From: Micromonospora phaseoli
GTDB lineage: Bacteria; Actinomycetota; Actinomycetes; Mycobacteriales; Micromonosporaceae
Reading direction: 5' to 3'
NCBI RefSeq assembly: GCF_900109115.1
Contig: NZ_FNYV01000002.1
Span: 62,001-126,000 of the forward strand
Length of the DNA: 64,000 nt
Shown here: piece after piece, positions 1 through 8,914 of the stretch
Layout of the letters: every line of letters begins with the position of its first letter
How positions within the stretch are numbered: position 1 is the first letter of the stretch
The notes under the pieces: generated by a model
The model's database searches: none
What the model was told of the DNA's origin: nothing
The model's input: the letters and a program-made list of their open reading frames with translations, nothing else
Made by a program: the position numbers and the translations under genes

Positions 1-583
1 GTCCACGATGGCGTTGCAGATGAACTACAACCATTCCCGGCAGGGGCGCCGGGGCCTGGTAACCACCCGCATCGACCGCTCGCTGGGCCCGCAGGTCACC
101 ACCCGCATCGGCCTGGCCCACGAGGCGGTCGAGGTCACCGACTCGCTCGACCTGCGCACTCTGGTCCGCGACGCGTGGGCCGACGGGGTACGCGTGGACT
201 ACCTGATCTGCGACGAGGCCAGCTTCTACTCGGTCGAACACGTGGAGCAGATGGCCGAGCTGGTCGACAGCTACGACGTCGACGTGTACGCCTTCGGCCT
301 GGCCACCGACTTCCGCTCCTGCCTGTTCCCGGCCGCCCAGCGGCTGTTCGAACTCGCCGACTCGGTGGCCCGCATCCAGGTCGAGGTGCTCTGCTGGTGT
401 GGCCGCGAGGGCCTGCTCAACGCCCGGGTCGCCAACGGGCGGGTGGTCCGCGAGGGCGAGCAGGTCGTCATCGGTGACACCGCGGACACCGTGGGAACCG
501 CCGATCTGCGCTACCAGGTGCTCTGCCGGCGGCACCACCGCGTTGGCGACCTCGGCCCCCGGGGCGGCACGCCCGCCGCCTGA
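1..583 (+). CDS. tdk: Thymidine kinase, 5'-truncated by the window edge
   Basis: Salvage enzyme that phosphorylates thymidine to dTMP with ATP in the cytoplasm. The reading frame is open to the first base and begins inside the P-loop (the residues Ser-Thr precede MALQMNYN), so only the N-terminal strand and the glycines of the Walker A motif are missing. Visible family marks are the Walker B-like YLICDEASFYS, the lasso-region AFGLATDFRSCLFPAAQRL, and cysteines in CWCG and CRRHH that in type II thymidine kinases bind structural zinc. About 193 residues are present, close to the usual length once the missing start is added. The next gene lies 131 bp downstream on the same strand and is unrelated. 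Identification is firm. Confidence 0.93.
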   Translation, partial: STMALQMNYNHSRQGRRGLVTTRIDRSLGPQVTTRIGLAHEAVEVTDSLDLRTLVRDAWADGVRVDYLICDEASFYSVEHVEQMAELVDSYDVDVYAFGLATDFRSCLFPAAQRLFELADSVARIQVEVLCWCGREGLLNARVANGRVVREGEQVVIGDTADTVGTADLRYQVLCRRHHRVGDLGPRGGTPAA

Positions 584-714
584 GCGGCCCCCAACACCCC
601 GGGATAACAAAACGATCACCGCTGCGAACCTTTTCCGGGGGCCCGCCCCTTCTGGTGTTGACGAGAAGGCAACCACGGGCCGCACCGGCCCGCGAACCGG
701 CGGGGGTACACCGA

Positions 715-3700
715 ATGAGGCTCGCGTTACGGCGTGCCCGTGCCACGAGGGGACTGCTGCTGGCCGCGGCCGGGGCGGCGCTGGTAGCGACCGTCGCGCT
801 CACCGGACTGGCCGCGTACAACCGGGACGTCGTCGACTCCGGCACCCGCAACGTGCTCAGCGAGGCGACCGCCGGGGAACGCTCGATCCTGGTGCGCGCC
901 GCCGCCGGACGCACCGGTGAGGCGTTGCGGGAACGCGACACCGCGCTACGCGAACGGGTCTCCGCCGACCTGGGCGGTCTACCCGCCCAGGTCACCACCG
1001 CCGGGTACGCGGCGGGCCGGCAGCTGCGCGGCGACACCGGCGACGCCGTCCCCGACCGCACCGGGACCACGTACGCGTCGGTGATGTTCCTCGACGACCT
1101 GCCCGAGCACGCTTCGCTGACCTCGGGCTCCTGGCCCGAGGCCGGGGCGAGCCCGGCGCAGACAGCCGTCGCCGAAGCGGCCGCGACGGTGCTGCGGGTG
1201 GGCGTCGGTGACCGCATCCCGATCACCGACGGGCTCAGCGGGCGAGTCACCGAGGTCACGGTGACAGGCCTGTTCACCCCCGTCGACCCCGACGGCACCT
1301 ACTGGCGGCTCGCACCGGAGGCGGCGACCGGGTCGCAGCCGCAGACCGCCACCTACGGCCCACTGACGGTGCAGCGGGAGGACTTCGTCACCCACTTCCT
1401 GGCCAACGCCTCCGCCGGCTGGCTGGTCGAGCCCGACCTCGCCGGGGTCAGCAGCCCGGCCCTGGACCAGTTGGCCGACGCCGCGGCCCGGATCACCACC
1501 AGCACCCCCGCCGAGGCCGGACTCGGTGATTCCGCGGTGGCCACCAGCGACCTCGTCGCCCTGGTGCACCGGCTGCAGCAGGCCACCCTCGTCGGCCGCT
1601 CCGCACTGGTCACCCCGATGCTGCTGGTGGTGGTCCTCGGCGGGTACGCGCTGCTGCTCGTCGCGGTGCTGCTCACCGAGCACCGGCGCGGTGAGACCGG
1701 GCTGCTGCGGGCCCGGGGCGCGGCCCGCTGGCAGTTGGCCGGGCTGACCGCCCGCGAGGCCACCCTGGTCGTCCTGCCCGCCGCGCTGCTCGCCCCACCA
1801 CTCGTCGCCGAACTGATGAAAGTCGCCGGCCGGCTACCCGGACTCGCCGCCGTCTCGCTGCATTCGAACGCCTCACCCGAGGCGATGCTGTGGCTGGTCG
1901 CCGCGGTGGCGGCGGCCGGTTGCGCGCTGGCGATGATCGGGCCGAGCCTGCGCCGGGGCGACAGCTACGTCGCGGACCTGGCCAGCCGCTCCCGCCCGAG
2001 CCGGCGGGGCATGGTGCAGCGGGCCGGGCTGGACGTCCTGCTGGTCGGTCTGGCCCTGATCAGCTGGTACCAGCTCAGCCGGTACTCGTCGCCGCTGTCC
2101 CGCTCGCGTGGCGGCGAGTTGGGCATCGACCCGATGTTGGCCGCCGCGCCCACGCTCGGCGTACTGGCCGGAGCGGTGCTCGCCCTGCGGCTGCTGCCCC
2201 CGCTGATCCGGCTCGCGGAACGCTGGCTGGACCGCAAACCGTGGACCGCCACCATCCTCGGCACCTGGCAGGCCGGCCGCCGCCCGCACGCCGGGCCGGT
2301 CCTGCTGCTCGCCCTCGCCGTGGCGGTCGGCACCCTCGCCTGGTCGCTGGCTGGCACCTCCCAACGTTCCCTGAACGATCAGGCTGCCCACCGGGTCGGC
2401 GCGGACCTGCGGCTGACCGAGACCAACGGCTCCGCCCCCGCGAACCGGGTCGACGAACTCGCCGACCTGCCGGGCACCGAGGCCGTGCTGGCGGCCTGGC
2501 GGGACAGTATGCGACTCGGGCCGGCCGCCGAGCCGGCCACCATGCTGGCGGTCGACGCCGATGTCGCCGGCCAGGTGGTACAGCTGCGTTCCGACCTGGC
2601 CGGCGGATCCACCGACCACCTGCTCGGCTCCCTGGCCGGCAAGCGGGTCGAGGCACCGGACACCCTGCTGCCGGCGGGCACCCGGCGGCTGACCGGCCAG
2701 CTACGCACCCAGATCAACGACGTGGGCACCGGCACCGGCACCGGCGCGACCATCAGCCACCACGCGGTGCTCGCCGACCCGCGAGGCGGCTACCGGCGGG
2801 TCGCGCTCGGCGCCACCAGCCGGGACGACGCACCGCTGCGGTTCTCCGTGGAGCTGCCGGCCGGCGACGGGCCGTGGCGGCTGGCCGGCTTCACCACCGA
2901 CACCATCGGCGCGCCGAGCCTGACCTTCGACTGGCGGCTCTCCGGCCTGCGGGCCAGCCCGGACAGCTCCCCTGGTACGCCGGTCGACCTGGCCGGGGAC
3001 GGGCCGTGGCAGCTGGTCGACCGCGCCGGCGAGGCCACCGCCTCGACCGCGGCCGGGGCCTCCCTGACCGCGCACTACAAACGTGACCTCCCGGGCGGCT
3101 GGTTCGCCCGCGGCACGCCCCTGCAACTGGCCGTGTCGCGGCCGGCAAGCGCGACGCGGGTGCCGGTGGTGGCGACCCCGCAGGCGCTCGACGCGCTGCA
3201 CGTGGACGTCGGTGCGCAGACCCGGCTGTTCCTGGGCGGGGCCGAGGTCGACGTCCACGTCGTCCACGGTGTGGCGGCGCTGCCCGGCGACACCGAGGGC
3301 GCGGCGTTGCTGGTCGACCTGCCGTCGTTGAGCACCCGGCTCTTCCACGACCACGGCATCGTCCGTGCACCGCAGGAGTGGTGGCTGGCCGCCCGACCCG
3401 GCGAGGCGGACCAGGCGGCCACGGCGGCCGCCGCCCTCGCTGGACTGACCGTGTTGAGCCGCGCGGACGTCGCCGCCGACCTGGCCCGAGATCCGTTCGG
3501 GGTGGGCGCCCGGGGTGCGCTCTTCGCCGCCGCTCTCGCCGCGGTGCTGCTGGCCGCCGTGGGGGTGGCCGTGGACGTCAGCGCGACGGCGCGACGGCGG
3601 GCCACCGAGCTGGCCGTGCTGCACACCCTCGGCGCGGGGCATCGCCTGGTGGCCCGGTCGCTGCTGGCCGAGCAGTCGTTCCTCGCCGGCATGGGCGTGC

Positions 3701-3936
3701 TGGTCGGGCTGATCGTCGGGGTAGGCGTCGCCGCGACGATGGCACCCCTGGTCATCCTGACCCCGTCGGCGGACCGGCCCGATCCACCGCCGCTGCTGAT
3801 CGTCGACTGGCCACCAGTGGTGGCCACCGGCGTGGGACTGCTGGCGCTGGCGTTGGCGTTCAGCGCGGCCGTGTCGGCGACCACGCGTCGGCGACTGACC
3901 ACCACGCAACTCCGCGCCGAAGGGGTGGACCGGTGA
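715..3936 (+). CDS. FtsX-type ABC transporter permease (large, two-module)
   Basis: Membrane permease of the MacB/LolCE (FtsX) superfamily, 1073 residues. I chose ATG 715 because MRLALRRARATRG is followed directly by the first membrane segment (LLLAAAGAALVATVALTGLA) and a GGGGG ribosome site lies 9 bases upstream; the frame stays open further upstream without family-like sequence. After a long extracytoplasmic domain there are membrane segments near residues 300-325, 355-375 and 400-420, further ones in the middle, a second soluble domain, and a C-terminal block (about 945-1060) of three segments, the usual layout of paired FtsX modules. It forms an operon with a second permease and two ATPases. 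The substrate is unknown; families of this architecture move lipoproteins, peptides or lipids, or work as mechanotransmitters. Confidence 0.85.
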   Translation: MRLALRRARATRGLLLAAAGAALVATVALTGLAAYNRDVVDSGTRNVLSEATAGERSILVRAAAGRTGEALRERDTALRERVSADLGGLPAQVTTAGYAAGRQLRGDTGDAVPDRTGTTYASVMFLDDLPEHASLTSGSWPEAGASPAQTAVAEAAATVLRVGVGDRIPITDGLSGRVTEVTVTGLFTPVDPDGTYWRLAPEAATGSQPQTATYGPLTVQREDFVTHFLANASAGWLVEPDLAGVSSPALDQLADAAARITTSTPAEAGLGDSAVATSDLVALVHRLQQATLVGRSALVTPMLLVVVLGGYALLLVAVLLTEHRRGETGLLRARGAARWQLAGLTAREATLVVLPAALLAPPLVAELMKVAGRLPGLAAVSLHSNASPEAMLWLVAAVAAAGCALAMIGPSLRRGDSYVADLASRSRPSRRGMVQRAGLDVLLVGLALISWYQLSRYSSPLSRSRGGELGIDPMLAAAPTLGVLAGAVLALRLLPPLIRLAERWLDRKPWTATILGTWQAGRRPHAGPVLLLALAVAVGTLAWSLAGTSQRSLNDQAAHRVGADLRLTETNGSAPANRVDELADLPGTEAVLAAWRDSMRLGPAAEPATMLAVDADVAGQVVQLRSDLAGGSTDHLLGSLAGKRVEAPDTLLPAGTRRLTGQLRTQINDVGTGTGTGATISHHAVLADPRGGYRRVALGATSRDDAPLRFSVELPAGDGPWRLAGFTTDTIGAPSLTFDWRLSGLRASPDSSPGTPVDLAGDGPWQLVDRAGEATASTAAGASLTAHYKRDLPGGWFARGTPLQLAVSRPASATRVPVVATPQALDALHVDVGAQTRLFLGGAEVDVHVVHGVAALPGDTEGAALLVDLPSLSTRLFHDHGIVRAPQEWWLAARPGEADQAATAAAALAGLTVLSRADVAADLARDPFGVGARGALFAAALAAVLLAAVGVAVDVSATARRRATELAVLHTLGAGHRLVARSLLAEQSFLAGMGVLVGLIVGVGVAATMAPLVILTPSADRPDPPPLLIVDWPPVVATGVGLLALALAFSAAVSATTRRRLTTTQLRAEGVDR

Positions 3937-3992
3937 GTGCGAGGAGTGAGCTCGCGAGCCCCGCAGTCACGAACGGAAGGGCGAACCGGTGA
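3933..3992 (+). repeat. Short interspersed coupling element (19-codon mini-ORF, VSARSEL type)
   Basis: A GTG start overlaps the stop of the upstream permease (GTGA at 3933-3936), runs 19 codons (VSARSELASP, then AVTNGRANR) and stops in a second GTGA that contains the start of the next permease (3989). It may be translated, coupling the two genes, but it looks like an interspersed repeat rather than a functional peptide. It contains GGAAGG (3975-3980), a plausible ribosome site for the downstream gene. Two 9-codon elements with the same wiring occur at 6664 and 60030. Confidence 0.5.
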
Positions 3993-6667
3993 GCGCTAGG
4001 CGGATCAGGGCGTACGGCGCCCATGTGGCGCTGCTGGCGGCGCTGGGGTTGGTGGCGGCCCTGCTGGTGACCGCCGCGCCGCGGCTGTCCAACGGGTACG
4101 CCGACCGGGGGCTGCGCGCCGACGTGGCCCAGTTGCCGCACCTGGTGCGTGACGTGTCCCTCGCCGTCGAGCGGCCCGCGCCGGCCGCGGCCGGGCAGGC
4201 CGATCTGGACCGGTACGCCGCCGAGCTGCCGCAGCCGCTGCCCGGGCTGGTGGATCGCCGGTGGTACGCCGCCTCGCTGGACGAGCAGCGGCTGGTCGCC
4301 ATCGGCGACGACCCGCCGATGGACGGTGGCGCCCGCAAGGAGTTCGGTCTGCGCGCGCAGACGGGCGTCCAGGACGCCGCGGAGCTGACCGCCGGGCGGT
4401 GGCCGCGTACCGGGGCGGACGGTCCGGCGGAGGTGACGGTGTCGGCGACGGTGGCCGAGACGCTGTCCCTGCGTCCCGGCCAGTCACTGCGGTTCATCGG
4501 CCAGGACGGTACGGCGCAGGCGCTCCTCGTCGGGGTGTTCGAGCCACGCGACGCCGCCGACCCGGTCTGGGACGACCTTCAGCAGGCCTTGAACCCGATC
4601 TTCCCGCTGCTGGACGGCGACCCGTACATCGTGGTGGGGATCACCGACTGGGCCGGGGTGGACGCCGTCTCGGCCGCCAGCGGCGTGCCGGCGGTGAGCG
4701 GTTGGCGGTATCGCCTCGGCGAGCAGCGGCTGGACACCGGGACGTTGCCGGCGGTCACCGCGGCGGTCGCCGAGACCCGCCGCATGCAGTGGGCGGGGGC
4801 GACGGTCCAGACGTCGCTGGACACCGCGCTGGCCCGCTTCGCCGAGCAGTTGTACGCCGTGCAGGCGCTGCTGGCGGTCGTGCAGGCGGGCCTGATCGCC
4901 AGCCTGCTCGGGTTGATCCTGCTGGCCGCGCGGCTGGCGGTGCTGCGCCGCCGCGACGAGTTCGCGCTGCTGCGGGCCCGAGGCGCGTCGCTGTCCGCGA
5001 TCGGCTTGCGTACCCTCGCCGAGGCCGCGCCCGTGCAGCCGCTGGCGGTGCTGGTCGGCTGGCTGGCCGGCACCCGGGTGCCGGGCCGGGCCGACGGGGT
5101 GCCCTGGCTGGTGCTGCTGCTGGCGGTGCTCACCACCGCCGTGGTTCCGGTGCTGGCCATGCTCTCGCAGCGGCAGGTGGCGATGGTCGCCGGGCGGGCG
5201 GATGTGGCCCGGCAACGTCCGTCGGTGCGGCGACTCACCGTCGAGGCGGGCGTGCTGGTCCTGGCGGTTCTGGGTGTGGTGCTGCTGCGTCGCCGGGGAC
5301 TCGATCCGGCCGAGGGCGTCGACGCGTATCTCAGCTCGGTGCCCGTGCTGGTCGCGGTCGCCGCCGCGCTGGTGGCGATGCGGTTGTTGCCGTGGCCGCT
5401 GCGACTGGCCGGCCGGCTGGCCGTGCGGGCCCGGGGGGCGTTGCTGTTCCTCGGTGTCGCCCGCGCCGGGCGGGGGGCGCCGGTGGCGCTGGGTCCGCTG
5501 GCGGTGCTGATCGTCGCGGTCAGCACGGGCGTCTTCGGTGGGGTGGTCGCGACCACCGTCAGCGCGGCCCGGGACCGGGCCGCGACCCTGACCGTGCCGG
5601 CCGATGCGTGGCTGACCGGGTACACCTTCTCCCCCGACGCCGCCGACGCGCTGACTCAGGTGCCCGGGGTGCAGGCGGTGGCCCGGGTGTGGGTGGACTC
5701 CAACCGGCGACTGCTGCCGGAGACCGGGGCGCCGGCGCGGCAGATCGGCACGGCCCGGGTCCTGGTGGTGGACGCGCCGGCCTTCGCCGAGGTGGTGGCG
5801 CGCAGCGGCGTCGAGGTGGATGTGCCGGCCGCGTTGCGTGCCGCCGCGCGGGGCGACGGGCCGGTGCCGGCGGTGGTGTCCCCGAAGGTGGCGACGGATG
5901 TCGGCGACCGGGCCGCGGTCGACGTGCAGGGCCGGCTGTACGAGTTCCAGGTCGCCGAGGTGGCCGACGCCTTCCCCGGGGTGGGGTTGGGCACGGAACG
6001 GTTCGTGGTGCTGCCGTGGCAGGCGATGCCCGAGTACGAGTACACGCCGATCATCCCGAACCGGTATCTGCTCGCCGGCGAGGACATCGACGAGGGGCGG
6101 TTGCTCGGGGTCGCTGACGAGACGCAGCGGCAGCGGCAGTCCGCCGTGCTCGGTGTGGCGGTGACCCGCACGCAGCAGCCGGCGGAGCTGCAGAGCCGGC
6201 AGGCGTACCGGGAGGGGTTGGATCGCACCGGAGCCAACGACGTGCTGACTCTGGCGTTCACCGCCGGTGCGGCCGGGGGCGCCGCGCTGGCGGTGCTGGC
6301 CGTCGGCTTCGCGGTGGTCGCCGACGCCGCCGGGCGGGGCCGGATGCTGTCCCGGCTGCGCACGCTGGGTCTGTCCGCCGGCAGTGGCCGGCGGCTGCTG
6401 GTGTACGAGCTGGTACCGCTGGTGGTGGTCGCGGCGGTGACCGGCGCGGTGGTGGGGGCGGCCCTGCCCCGGGTGCTGGGACCCACCCTGGGACTGTCCG
6501 CGTTCGTGCCCGACGTGCCGCTCGGCTATCACCTGAATCCGCTGGTCGCGGGCTCGGTGCTGGGGCTGGTGGTGCTTGGTCTGGCGACGGGCCTGGCGGT
6601 GGAGAACCTGTCGAACCGGCGGATGCGCCTCGGTGAGGTGCTGCGTCTGGGAGAGGAGAACGCATGA
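3989..6667 (+). CDS. FtsX-type ABC transporter permease, second subunit
   Basis: Second permease of the same exporter-like operon, 892 residues, GTG start overlapping the stop of the preceding mini-ORF and with GGAAGG 8 bases upstream. It has an N-terminal anchor (about residues 10-30), a large extracytoplasmic domain, membrane segments near 290-315, 350-390, 415-435 and 450-480, a second soluble domain, and a C-terminal FtsX block from about 745. The C-terminal cytoplasmic loop RGRMLSRLRTLGLSAGSGRR is the typical ATPase-coupling segment. Together with the 1073-residue permease it would give a heterodimer served by the downstream ATPases. Substrate unknown. Confidence 0.84.
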   Translation: MSARRIRAYGAHVALLAALGLVAALLVTAAPRLSNGYADRGLRADVAQLPHLVRDVSLAVERPAPAAAGQADLDRYAAELPQPLPGLVDRRWYAASLDEQRLVAIGDDPPMDGGARKEFGLRAQTGVQDAAELTAGRWPRTGADGPAEVTVSATVAETLSLRPGQSLRFIGQDGTAQALLVGVFEPRDAADPVWDDLQQALNPIFPLLDGDPYIVVGITDWAGVDAVSAASGVPAVSGWRYRLGEQRLDTGTLPAVTAAVAETRRMQWAGATVQTSLDTALARFAEQLYAVQALLAVVQAGLIASLLGLILLAARLAVLRRRDEFALLRARGASLSAIGLRTLAEAAPVQPLAVLVGWLAGTRVPGRADGVPWLVLLLAVLTTAVVPVLAMLSQRQVAMVAGRADVARQRPSVRRLTVEAGVLVLAVLGVVLLRRRGLDPAEGVDAYLSSVPVLVAVAAALVAMRLLPWPLRLAGRLAVRARGALLFLGVARAGRGAPVALGPLAVLIVAVSTGVFGGVVATTVSAARDRAATLTVPADAWLTGYTFSPDAADALTQVPGVQAVARVWVDSNRRLLPETGAPARQIGTARVLVVDAPAFAEVVARSGVEVDVPAALRAAARGDGPVPAVVSPKVATDVGDRAAVDVQGRLYEFQVAEVADAFPGVGLGTERFVVLPWQAMPEYEYTPIIPNRYLLAGEDIDEGRLLGVADETQRQRQSAVLGVAVTRTQQPAELQSRQAYREGLDRTGANDVLTLAFTAGAAGGAALAVLAVGFAVVADAAGRGRMLSRLRTLGLSAGSGRRLLVYELVPLVVVAAVTGAVVGAALPRVLGPTLGLSAFVPDVPLGYHLNPLVAGSVLGLVVLGLATGLAVENLSNRRMRLGEVLRLGEENA

Positions 6668-6693
6668 CCGAGCGAAGCGGAGTGCCGTCATGA
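6664..6693 (+). repeat. Short interspersed coupling element (9-codon mini-ORF, MTERSG type)
   Basis: Nine codons (MTERSGVPS) that start in the ATGA ending the upstream permease and stop in the ATGA that starts the ATPase gene. A near-identical element (MTERSGAPQ) with the same double overlap lies at 60030-60059 in front of an unrelated gene. Twenty-three of the 30 bases match by position, including the first 19 in a row. Function, if any, would be translational coupling or supply of a ribosome site (AGCGGAG). Confidence 0.55.
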
Positions 6694-7655
6694 CCGTCGT
6701 ACAGGACGTACCGGACCTCGCGACGCTGCAACGGCGCGCGGCGGAACGGGCCGCCGCCCGCGCCGGTGGCGCCGACCGGCTGCGCGGGCACATCGTCTGC
6801 GACGGACTGGTCCGCATCTTCACCACCGAGGGCGTGGAGGTCGTCGCGTTGCAGGGCCTCGACCTGGTCGTCGACCGGGGTGAACTGCTGGCGATCGTGG
6901 GCGCGTCCGGGTCCGGCAAGTCCACCGTGCTGAACATCCTGTCCGGGCTGGACACCCCGACCGCGGGGATCGCCCGGGTGGCCGGCTACGACCTGCTGAC
7001 CATGTCGGCGCGCAAGCGGCTGCGGTACCGGCGGCACACCGTCGGTTTCGTCTGGCAGCAGACCGGACGCAACCTGCTGCCGTACCTGTCCGCGCGGGAG
7101 AACGTAGAGCTGCCGATGCGGCTGTCTCGCCGGGGCCGGGCGGGCCGGCGGCGGGCGATGGAGCTGTTGGAAATGGTCGGCGTGGGCTACTGCGCGGACC
7201 GCCGGCCGGGGCAGATGAGCGGTGGCGAGCAGCAGCGGTGCGCCGTCGCGGTGGCGGTGGCCAACGACCCGGAGGTGCTCTTCGCCGACGAGCCGACCGG
7301 CGAGCTGGACGAGGCCACGGCCGCGGAGGTCTTCGCCGCGCTGCGCACCATCAATGCCGAGCTGGGGGTGACCGTCGTGGTGGTCACCCACGATTCGCAG
7401 GTGGCGTCCCAGGTCCGGCGGACGGTCGCGATCCGGGACGGCCGCACCGCCTCGGAGGTGCACCGCACCGCACGGGTCGGTGCCGACGGCGTCGAGGAGT
7501 TGGTCACCGAGGAGTACGCGGTGCTGGACCGGGCCGGGCGGATGCAGCTGCCGGCCGGTTTCGTCGACGCGCTGGCCCTGCGGGATCGGGTGAAGCTGAC
7601 CCTGGAGCCGGACCACGTGCAGGTCCGCTCCGGCGACGAGGGGGGTACGCGGTGA
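6690..7655 (+). CDS. ABC transporter ATP-binding protein (LolD/MacB type)
   Basis: Cytoplasmic ATPase of 321 residues that should power the two upstream FtsX permeases. Walker A is GASGSGKST, the Q-loop is VWQQTGRNLLPYL, the signature is MSGGEQQRCAVAVA, Walker B is VLFADEPTGELDEAT, and the switch histidine is VVVTHD. The DEPTGELD version is typical of the LolD/MacB branch. An extra N-terminal stretch of about 40 residues rich in Arg/Ala precedes the domain, and a C-terminal extension of about 60 residues (after RDGRTASEV) contains MQLPAGFVDALALRDRV, which resembles an AbrB-like or regulatory tail. ATG 6690 overlaps the stop of the preceding 9-codon mini-ORF. Confidence 0.9.
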   Translation: MTVVQDVPDLATLQRRAAERAAARAGGADRLRGHIVCDGLVRIFTTEGVEVVALQGLDLVVDRGELLAIVGASGSGKSTVLNILSGLDTPTAGIARVAGYDLLTMSARKRLRYRRHTVGFVWQQTGRNLLPYLSARENVELPMRLSRRGRAGRRRAMELLEMVGVGYCADRRPGQMSGGEQQRCAVAVAVANDPEVLFADEPTGELDEATAAEVFAALRTINAELGVTVVVVTHDSQVASQVRRTVAIRDGRTASEVHRTARVGADGVEELVTEEYAVLDRAGRMQLPAGFVDALALRDRVKLTLEPDHVQVRSGDEGGTR

Positions 7656-8347
7656 GTGATCTGATCCGGGTCGAAGGGCTCAGCCGTGACTACGGCAGCG
7701 GTGACCGGGTGGTCCACGCGGTACGGGACGTGTCGTTGCGGGCCGGGCGGGGTGAGCTGGTCGCGGTGCGGGGCCGCTCCGGCGCGGGCAAGACCACCCT
7801 GCTCAACCTCGTCGGTGGTCTGGACCGGCCCACCTCCGGACGGGTGTGGGTGGCCGGCCACGAGGTGACCGCGGCCGGCGAGGGGGACCTGCTGCGGCTG
7901 CGTCGGGACACCATCGGGTTCGTGTTCCAGTCCTTCGGGCTGATCCCGATCCTGTCCGCGGCGGAGAACGTCGGGGTGCCGATGCGGCTGGCGAAGGTGC
8001 CGGCCGGGCAGCGCGAGGAGCGGGTGTCGGTGCTGCTGGAGATGGTCGGGCTGGGTGCTCACGCCGCGCAGCGGCCGTACGAGATGTCCGGTGGGCAGCA
8101 GCAGCGGGTGGCGATCGCGCGGGCGCTGGCCAACGATCCGGCGCTGCTGATCGCCGACGAGCCGACCGGCCAGCTGGATTCGGAGACCGGCCGCGCGGTG
8201 ATGGACCTGCTGCGGGCGCTGGTGCACGCGCGGGGCATGACCGCCCTGGTGGCGACGCACGACCCGACGCTTGTCGAGTTGGCCGACCGGGTGCTGGTGC
8301 TGCGCGACGGCCGGCTGGTGGAGTCCACCGAGGCGGTCCCGGTGTGA
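7652..8347 (+). CDS. ABC transporter ATP-binding protein (LolD/MacB type), second ATPase
   Basis: Compact 231-residue ATPase. Motifs in order: Walker A GRSGAGKTT, Q-loop VFQSFGLIPIL, signature MSGGQQQRVAIARAL, Walker B LLIADEPTGQLD, switch histidine VATHD. The GTG start overlaps the stop of the first ATPase (GTGA at 7652-7655), so the two are translated together. Two different ATPases behind two different FtsX permeases suggest a heteromeric transporter. It ends one base before the stop of a gene coming the other way. Confidence 0.92.
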   Translation: MSDLIRVEGLSRDYGSGDRVVHAVRDVSLRAGRGELVAVRGRSGAGKTTLLNLVGGLDRPTSGRVWVAGHEVTAAGEGDLLRLRRDTIGFVFQSFGLIPILSAAENVGVPMRLAKVPAGQREERVSVLLEMVGLGAHAAQRPYEMSGGQQQRVAIARALANDPALLIADEPTGQLDSETGRAVMDLLRALVHARGMTALVATHDPTLVELADRVLVLRDGRLVESTEAVPV

Positions 8348-8806
8348 TCAGTACGGGTCGCCGCAGACCCGCCAGCCGGCATCTTCCCGCACCACCGACA
8401 GGTCGCGCTGCTCGGTGTCGCCGGTCTCGCGGGTCAGCCGTACTGTGACCGTGCCGTGCGGCCGGCCGCCGGTGGTGGCCACCGACACGTCCACGATCTC
8501 GTAGTCGCGCACCACCGGCGGGGTGCGTACCCAACTGGTGAAGCCGAGCTCGCTCCACCGGGTACGCGAATCGGCGCAGAGCCGCTCGTACGCGCCGTCG
8601 GTGTCGCCCGCGGTGACCTCTCGCAGGAATCCTTCTGCGGTCTCCCGGATCGGGCCGGCGGCCTGGGTGACGAGCTGCACGTTCCAGGCACCCAGCCCGG
8701 CGACCCCGATGCAGCACAGCGCCACCCCGGCCCCGGCGAAGACGAGCCCGGCGCGCACCGGGTGGCGTCGCCGGGCCGGTCTGCTCCACGACTGCGCAGC
8801 GCCCAC
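8348..8806 (-). CDS. Membrane-anchored protein of unknown function
   Basis: 152-residue protein with a short basic N-terminus, one membrane segment (about residues 19-40, VRAGLVFAGAGVALCCIGVA) and an exported domain of about 105 residues. The helix plus strand pattern (AEGFLREVTAGDTDGAYERL, later VTVRLTRE and WRVCGDPY) resembles the NTF2-like/DUF4878 fold common in actinobacterial anchored proteins; this is a resemblance, not an identification. The start is a GTG with a weak ribosome site, and an internal GTG at VRAGLV is possible. It converges tail to tail with the ATPase gene. Confidence 0.65.
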   Translation of the reverse strand: MGAAQSWSRPARRRHPVRAGLVFAGAGVALCCIGVAGLGAWNVQLVTQAAGPIRETAEGFLREVTAGDTDGAYERLCADSRTRWSELGFTSWVRTPPVVRDYEIVDVSVATTGGRPHGTVTVRLTRETGDTEQRDLSVVREDAGWRVCGDPY

Positions 8807-8848
8807 ACCACTCGACGGTAGAGAATCGGCCGCCCCGGCGGGGGTGAA

Positions 8849-8894
8849 AGCCGGACCGCCCGGCGCGACGAGGCCACGGCCGGGCGGTCCGGCT
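8849..8894. terminator. Hairpin terminator
   Basis: Perfect 16-bp inverted repeat (8849-8864 with 8879-8894, arm AGCCGGACCGCCCGGC) with a 14-base loop. It lies just past the stop of the leftward membrane protein gene at 8915, which it probably terminates. No T-tract, as is usual in this GC range. Confidence 0.7.
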
Positions 8895-8914
8895 GGGCCA
8901 GCCGGGCGGCCGGG

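Noticed and set aside
4484..6955. Long open frame on the minus strand (over 800 codons) opposite the second FtsX permease
   Set aside because: Opposite-strand shadow of a GC-rich gene. Its protein is Gln/His/Arg/Pro-rich with no domain, and the plus-strand gene there has clear FtsX features.
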